Source: Paraglomus occultum (taxonomy: Eukaryota > Glomeromycota > Glomeromycetes > Paraglomerales > Paraglomeraceae). From it: 10,196 nt of DNA. The stretch is taken from the NCBI GenBank assembly GCA_910592205.1, contig CAJVPJ010001373.1:1-10196 (forward strand). Reading direction: 5' to 3'. The notes below the pieces were generated by a model. It saw only the letters and a list, made by a program, of their open reading frames with translations, did no database searches and had not been told where the DNA came from. Of this stretch, positions 6,785-10,196 are shown one piece after another (the first letter of the stretch is position 1; every line of letters begins with the position of its first letter). A program made the position numbers and the translations under genes.

Positions 6785-7078
6785 ATTTTTTACATTATAA
6801 CAAACTATAGTATACTTGTGGAGAGGTCACGTGAACTAAGGTGCTCTAAATGTGCGCTTTCAATTGTACGTGTACATGACATATGGGAGAATAATGGCTA
6901 CTTTCTTAAAAAAAACTTGGAGTGGGTTGACAGACACGTCCGATGTTTGTCTCAGTCGAGAAGTTATACAAGTGAGTATTTTTTTCTGTTTATTCTAATG
7001 CTAGTACTCGGGGATCACAAGGTGGAAAGTGGGGTTGCAAGAAATCGTGTAATGATATTAATTGGTTTACGTCCATGA
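6785..7078 (+). CDS. Weak open frame with a CxxC pair, possible exon
   Basis: The plus frame is stop-free for 97 codons, 6785-7075, but has no ATG near its start; the best alternative start is a GTG at 6818. It contains CSKC and a hydrophilic stretch with WENNGYF and WVDRHVRCL. It then meets CAA-GTGAGT near 6970, a good splice donor, after which the translation turns hydrophobic. This could be a single internal exon of a spliced gene encoding a zinc-binding CxxC segment, but no partner exon is visible. A run of this length is within chance expectation here. Confidence 0.22.
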   Translation: MFYIITNYSILVERSRELRCSKCALSIVRVHDIWENNGYFLKKNLEWVDRHVRCLSQSRSYTSEYFFLFILMLVLGDHKVESGVARNRVMILIGLRP

Positions 7079-7117
7079 AATCATAATGCCAAAAAGTCCT
7101 CCTCCGCATATCATAGA

Positions 7118-7358
7118 CTAAACTGTACTAACGTCGGAGTATGGACGCTTGGGAACATGTTTAAACGATGAAATGTACGCGATGGGCAGACCATAGCAGA
7201 CCATAACATAAATGCAAGACGCGCCATGTAGTACCATTACCAAATACTCGCGCAGGCCCATACGTTTCATTGTCGTCATCGTTGACTGTAAAGAGATGAG
7301 TGAGTACGAGAGAAACAAAGAGCCAATAAGAAGACTTGCATAAAAAGTCGCCAATCAA
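7118..7358 (-). CDS. Weak small ORFs with hydrophobic N-termini, two overlapping frames
   Basis: Two minus frames start four bases apart, ATG 7354 (78 residues) and ATG 7358 (65 residues). Both begin with a hydrophobic segment that could be a signal peptide or anchor (for example ASLLIGSLFLSYSLI). The shorter also has two N-glycosylation-type sites, NET and NGT. At most one can be real, and I cannot choose between them. No family recognised. Confidence 0.18.
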
Positions 7359-7655
7359 ATTGATACACTAGATACCTATCAAATTGGGAAAGAGACCGTA
7401 AATGTGAGAGAATAGAAAAAAGATTACTGAAAATAATCGATTGTTGTGGTTAGACGGGGAAGAGAGTAATTGATGGTGTGCGAAGAGATCCAGGAACGAA
7501 AAGGCTGAATGTCGATGTGGACGTTGGATTATAATCTTGGCAAAGTTCCACGAGGCGTTCCGTAGCAATGACGGAATATATTGAATAACAATGTAAACAA
7601 TACGTTCTATTAGATATGAGAATTCCCTATTCTGTTAATGCTTGACATTCCGGCG
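7359..7655. other. No supported gene
   Basis: A 66-residue minus frame at 7368-7568 has low-complexity hydrophobic composition and no motif. CCAAT boxes at 7322 and 7351, with CATAAAAAG between them at about 7337, form a weak promoter-like patch pointing right. Nothing else is evident. Confidence 0.4.
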
Positions 7656-7755
7656 TGAAAAGAGCATCTGATAGAACTTGGCGGACTAATGCAATTGTCG
7701 ATCTAAAAAATCCAATGACGATTGACAGTGTATTAATAATGCTACATCTTAGATC

Positions 7756-8123
7756 ATGGAAGCGATCAAGACATTTGAATATCCGCGCACGAATGGATAC
7801 CAAAGTATCACATTACTACCTTATGCAACACCACATTCCGATACCAATTCGACGGTTATCCCCGTCGCAGATTAACCTCCAATGCCTCGTCGATCCTCCA
7901 TACCATGGCACAAGATCCCGTTTTCCAGGGGGTTTTCTTTACATGGGCTCTCCACGGATGTTGCAATCAGTATGTTAAATCCGTATCGATTTTCGTCCGT
8001 CTATCTAGCCATGCTCCTACTGCATTGCACGTTGTCATTATTAGCAGGGTCATGTTCATAGATAGTAGTATATCCAACATTCTGACTATTGATGATTTCG
8101 CTGACGAGATGCTGCACAGTTGA
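7756..8123 (+). pseudogene. Possible decayed small membrane protein gene
   Basis: An ATG at 7756 opens 39 codons to a TAA at 7873-7875. The same frame is then open for another 61 codons to 8061, ending in a hydrophobic span (VYLAMLLLHCTLSLLAG). An overlapping frame from an ATG at 7905 continues to 8123 with the protein-like end ILTIDDFADEMLHS. A third open frame (7655-7978, GTG start) overlaps both. One reading is a small membrane protein carrying one nonsense and one frameshift change; another is chance. No family recognised. Confidence 0.25.
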
Positions 8124-8131
8124 TCGCGCTG

Positions 8132-8416
8132 TTATCGTCTGATCACTTTCCCTGAAGACAAAATTATTATTTCAGCTGCAAAAATGTATATACGTGCTTG
8201 GAAGGGTTCGAGGTAGTTCATTCTTACGCCGCCTGTTGAAAAGCGTTCCTTCCACCAGTCGTATGGACATAATTTAACTCTCTTAATATATTCTTTTCCG
8301 AATAGTACGAATGCATTGCAGGGGTTCTTGGAAATTATTATCTTCGTTTGGCAGTTATCATCATATGCCGGAAATTCTTTATTCGTAATAATTCTCCGGA
8401 GACAAGTTATCGGCAT
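8132..8416 (-). CDS. Uncharacterised 94-aa basic protein
   Basis: A complete minus frame with its ATG at 8416. The protein is basic and mixed in composition, with Cys at 5, 22, 33 and 50, a WW pair at 54-55 in CPYDWWKERF, and the ending SSGKVIRR. There is no signal peptide; a hydrophobic patch IYIFAAEIIIL near the C-terminus could be a buried strand or helix. It is divergently arranged with the 106-residue gene to the right, sharing 222 bp. An open minus frame directly upstream (8610-8422) ends five bases before the ATG in another frame and crosses the shared promoter-like motifs, so I treat it as spurious. Family unknown; four cysteines in a small protein may matter for folding. Confidence 0.5.
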   Translation of the reverse strand: MPITCLRRIITNKEFPAYDDNCQTKIIISKNPCNAFVLFGKEYIKRVKLCPYDWWKERFSTGGVRMNYLEPFQARIYIFAAEIIILSSGKVIRR

Positions 8417-8638
8417 TATAATTAGTAGATAAAATTTTTCACGACGCGCGAGTTGTATACGAGTGTGGATCTAAGACAACCAATAAGAAGCCTCATTGAT
8501 GGATGATCAATTAGTCTATACTCGACAATCACGTGATTTGTTTTAATTTTAATTGACCAATAGTATCGTATCGTAATATGATTACATCTTATTAGTTCAT
8601 TTCTAGCCACATCAGCCTTTTTTAGCTCACATGATCAA
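8417..8638. promoter_or_regulatory. Shared divergent promoter region with E-box and two CCAAT boxes
   Basis: CACGTG sits near the middle at 8530-8535, within ATCACGTGAT. CCAAT boxes are at 8479-8483 and 8557-8561, one on each side. Toward the minus gene a TATACAA-like sequence is at about 8450-8456. Toward the plus gene only AT-rich DNA is seen (GTAATATGA). The roughly symmetric layout suggests co-regulation of the flanking genes. Confidence 0.45.
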
Positions 8639-8959
8639 ATGTTCACTTTGCCCCATTTAATAGATACGCCTCTTGTGCCCCATAGTGTTGATACCAGTAC
8701 GGATAACACGATTGAACATTGTATTACTCAGCTAGGGATTTGTATTGATGAGCAATTACCTATCGAACGTTTACCGATGATGATGTTATTGCAGCCACAC
8801 AGAACGTTGAAACAAATAAAAAGTGATAAGAAATATGAACCGCAGCCTATAATTTCATTAAAAACAGCTTTAGCAAGTGTGGACAATCTAATGCGATTTG
8901 TCAATAATCCAGTGGCGGAGTCTTCAATAAGAAGACGTTATCAGTTCTGCGTTCATTGA
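8639..8959 (+). CDS. Uncharacterised 106-aa protein
   Basis: A complete plus frame. 8639 is the first in-frame ATG after an upstream stop near 8574. An out-of-frame ATG at 8631 would give a 9-residue overlapping peptide, so start choice could be leaky. The protein is soluble-looking, with no signal peptide or membrane span: a Pro/His-rich start, DTSTDNT, a mixed middle IDEQLPIERLPMMMLLQ, a Lys-rich patch KQIKSDKKYEP, then a helix-like end and RRRYQFCVH. An AATAAA poly(A) signal lies about 60 bases downstream, which supports a real transcription unit. It is a divergent partner of the 94-residue gene. No family recognised. Confidence 0.6.
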   Translation: MFTLPHLIDTPLVPHSVDTSTDNTIEHCITQLGICIDEQLPIERLPMMMLLQPHRTLKQIKSDKKYEPQPIISLKTALASVDNLMRFVNNPVAESSIRRRYQFCVH

Positions 8960-9019
8960 AACCAGAAATTTCGCGCTACCAAATAGATTAAGTCAATCAC
9001 AAATTAATAATTTACACAT

Positions 9020-9025
9020 AATAAA
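9020..9025 (+). terminator. AATAAA polyadenylation signal
   Basis: A canonical AATAAA 61 bases after the stop codon of the 106-residue ORF, with a GT/T-rich stretch (gttgttatt) just after it, as expected for a metazoan 3' end. Confidence 0.5.
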
Positions 9026-9890
9026 GTTGTTATTATTCACAGTTTCTTAATTTACTATATTAATATGTAATTGTGTCTACCAATCAAATGTAGTAATCTC
9101 TCAAAAGCGAGTACAGTATAAGTACGAAGTGTTTTTTGTCCATGTTTCACTATACAATTGTGTTGGTTTCAATTTTTTTTTCTCAATCGATATCAAATAC
9201 CAGCTCTCAGTTTGATTTATAAAGACTTTCTCATTTTATTACACTAAATGTAAATCTATTACTATTTAGACAACTACACATCAGCCAGCAGAATCAAACT
9301 TGAGAACTTGATGACTATCGACAAGAATATATTCTGCAAGGACATTTGTGGCGTTTTCTAAGCTTGGTATGGAATGAATAATTTAAATTCAAAAAGGGGC
9401 TTATAAGACATTCTCTTTACGGATTTGAACAACAATTACAAACTTGACAAGCATATTAATATGGAAGAAAATTGAAACTTAAACTGATACGTGTCAGACT
9501 AATTTATTTTTTGTGATTTGTAATTGGACAATAATAAATAAGTGGAGCAAGTGGAGTAATTTCAACCTAAATCGCAGAAACTCCGTGTTGACACATAAGA
9601 GCAGAGCACTTCCGGTCACTTGCCGAGTTTTGACGCGGTCTTGGAATTGGCCTTCTGATGTTAAATTGCAATTCACAATCATAGTATTAGATCAGCCCCC
9701 GCATTGAATGCCAAGAGCATTGTGAAACAAACAACACATACTTATGCATGCAACGAAAGCTATTTATAAACTGATTTTTGTACACAGTTCGTTTCGTATC
9801 GGTTGTAAATTATTAATCATTGATAATAATAAAACACTTATTAATTAATAAAAATTATTCATAACAAAAAATCATGTAACATAAGGTAGA
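9026..9890. other. AT-rich intergenic stretch, no supported gene
   Basis: Open frames of 62-64 codons on both strands overlap at 9494-9707; the plus one begins with GTG. The patch at 9580-9660 is more GC-rich than its surroundings but neither frame has a recognisable motif. A 10-bp tandem pair (aagtggagc aagtggagt) lies near 9540-9558. Long runs of AT-only DNA cover 9800-9890. Confidence 0.5.
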
Positions 9891-9893
9891 AGG

Positions 9894-10094
9894 GGGTAAT
9901 TTGGCGAAGTTAAAGTTCTTACTAAGTAAAAATTTTATTGAACCGTTTATAACTTTTGATAATAAACTAGAACATATTTATAATAGATGCATACAAATAG
10001 AAAAGGGATTGTAAAATAGAATTGGTGCAAAAATTACCGTTTTGTAAATGGTCTTTAAAATCGAGATTTTAGGGTACTAGGGTAATTCGGCGAA
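9894..10094. repeat. Direct repeat of GGGTAATTyGGCGAA, possible DNA-transposon end
   Basis: GGGTAATTTGGCGAA at 9894-9908 recurs as GGGTAATTCGGCGAA at 10080-10094, 14 of 15 identical and 186 bp apart in the same orientation. The intervening DNA is AT-rich. Motifs like these occur as terminal and subterminal repeats of DNA transposons. A 9-base piece, GGGGTAATT, also occurs at 645-653. Confidence 0.55.
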
Positions 10095-10135
10095 TTCTGA
10101 TCTATTACCAAAAAAAATATTTTTTACATATTATT

Positions 10136-10195
10136 TTAGCATCCTTTACCCCTCCCGCCCTGATTTTTATTCCTTTCTGCTAATCTTTGTTCTCG
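10136..10195 (-). CDS. Possible C-terminal end of an ORF entering from the right
   Basis: Reading leftward from the window edge, a minus frame gives 19 codons (REQRLAERNKNQGG...) to a TAA at 10136-10138. The composition is unlike the AT-rich surroundings and recalls the charged C-terminal ends of some DNA transposases. With the GGGTAATTyGGCGAA repeats just beyond it, a transposon running off the right edge is plausible. Too short to be sure. Confidence 0.2.
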   Translation of the reverse strand, partial: REQRLAERNKNQGGRGKGC

Positions 10196-10196
10196 T

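Noticed and set aside
8422-8610. 62-codon minus ORF directly upstream of the 94-aa gene
   Set aside because: It covers the CACGTG and CCAAT motifs of the shared intergenic region, is in another frame from the 94-aa gene and has no domain. A frameshifted N-terminal extension cannot be fully excluded.
9494-9707. Overlapping 62- and 64-codon ORFs on opposite strands
   Set aside because: They have equal length and equally weak composition, the plus one begins with GTG, and there is no promoter or poly(A) context.

Overview
This window looks like a piece of a eukaryotic, probably insect-type nuclear genome, or a low-density large-DNA-virus/provirus locus carried in one. The base composition is roughly two-thirds A+T by eye, with long gene-poor stretches. 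Promoters have eukaryotic parts (TATA, CCAAT, CACGTG E-boxes) and one gene ends in an AATAAA signal. A decayed Tc1/mariner transposase lies in the left third. I see no bacterial operons, no rRNA or tRNA and no CRISPR array.

Left edge (1-623): the strongest gene by reading-frame logic is on the minus strand. It starts at 575 and runs off the window at base 1. It encodes a signal peptide, a Gly/Asp-rich repeat, one membrane span and a cytoplasmic tail with a PPxY motif. Plus-strand open frames here are shadows of it. From 624 to 2256 there is AT-rich DNA with a hairpin, small repeats and two tiny Kozak-context ORFs. From 2257 to about 2700 lies the 3' third of a dead Tc1-like element. From 2700 to 4450 there is AT-rich DNA with weak gene remnants: plus-strand fragments at 3366-3692, a minus-strand frame at 3667-3934, and small repeats near 4078-4208.

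Middle (4450-6215): a TATA/CCAAT/E-box promoter-like block at 4456-4529 is followed by a possibly broken minus-strand gene (4862-5306). This is separated by a divergent promoter-like region from the clearest complete ORF, at 5546-6214. That ORF encodes a 222-residue protein with a compact N-terminal part, a Ser/Asp-rich disordered middle and a basic nuclear-localisation-like tail. I do not recognise its family.

Right (6215-10196): weak ORFs lie at 6785-7358 and 7756-8123. A probable divergent pair, 94 residues (minus, 8416 to 8132) and 106 residues (plus, 8639-8959), shares a 222-bp intergenic region holding CACGTG and two CCAAT boxes. The last kilobase is AT-rich. The final 300 bases hold two copies of a GGGTAATTyGGCGAA motif that may belong to a second DNA transposon continuing to the right.

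How the genes work together cannot be read from sequence alone. The recurring themes are short, mostly intronless ORFs of no known family, two divergent pairs, and a clear excess of the palindrome TCACGTGA. This resembles domesticated viral gene clusters in some insect genomes, but no protein here is recognisably viral, so that remains a hypothesis. Many stop-free runs of 50-90 codons are expected by chance in DNA this AT-rich, so low-confidence entries should be read with that in mind.
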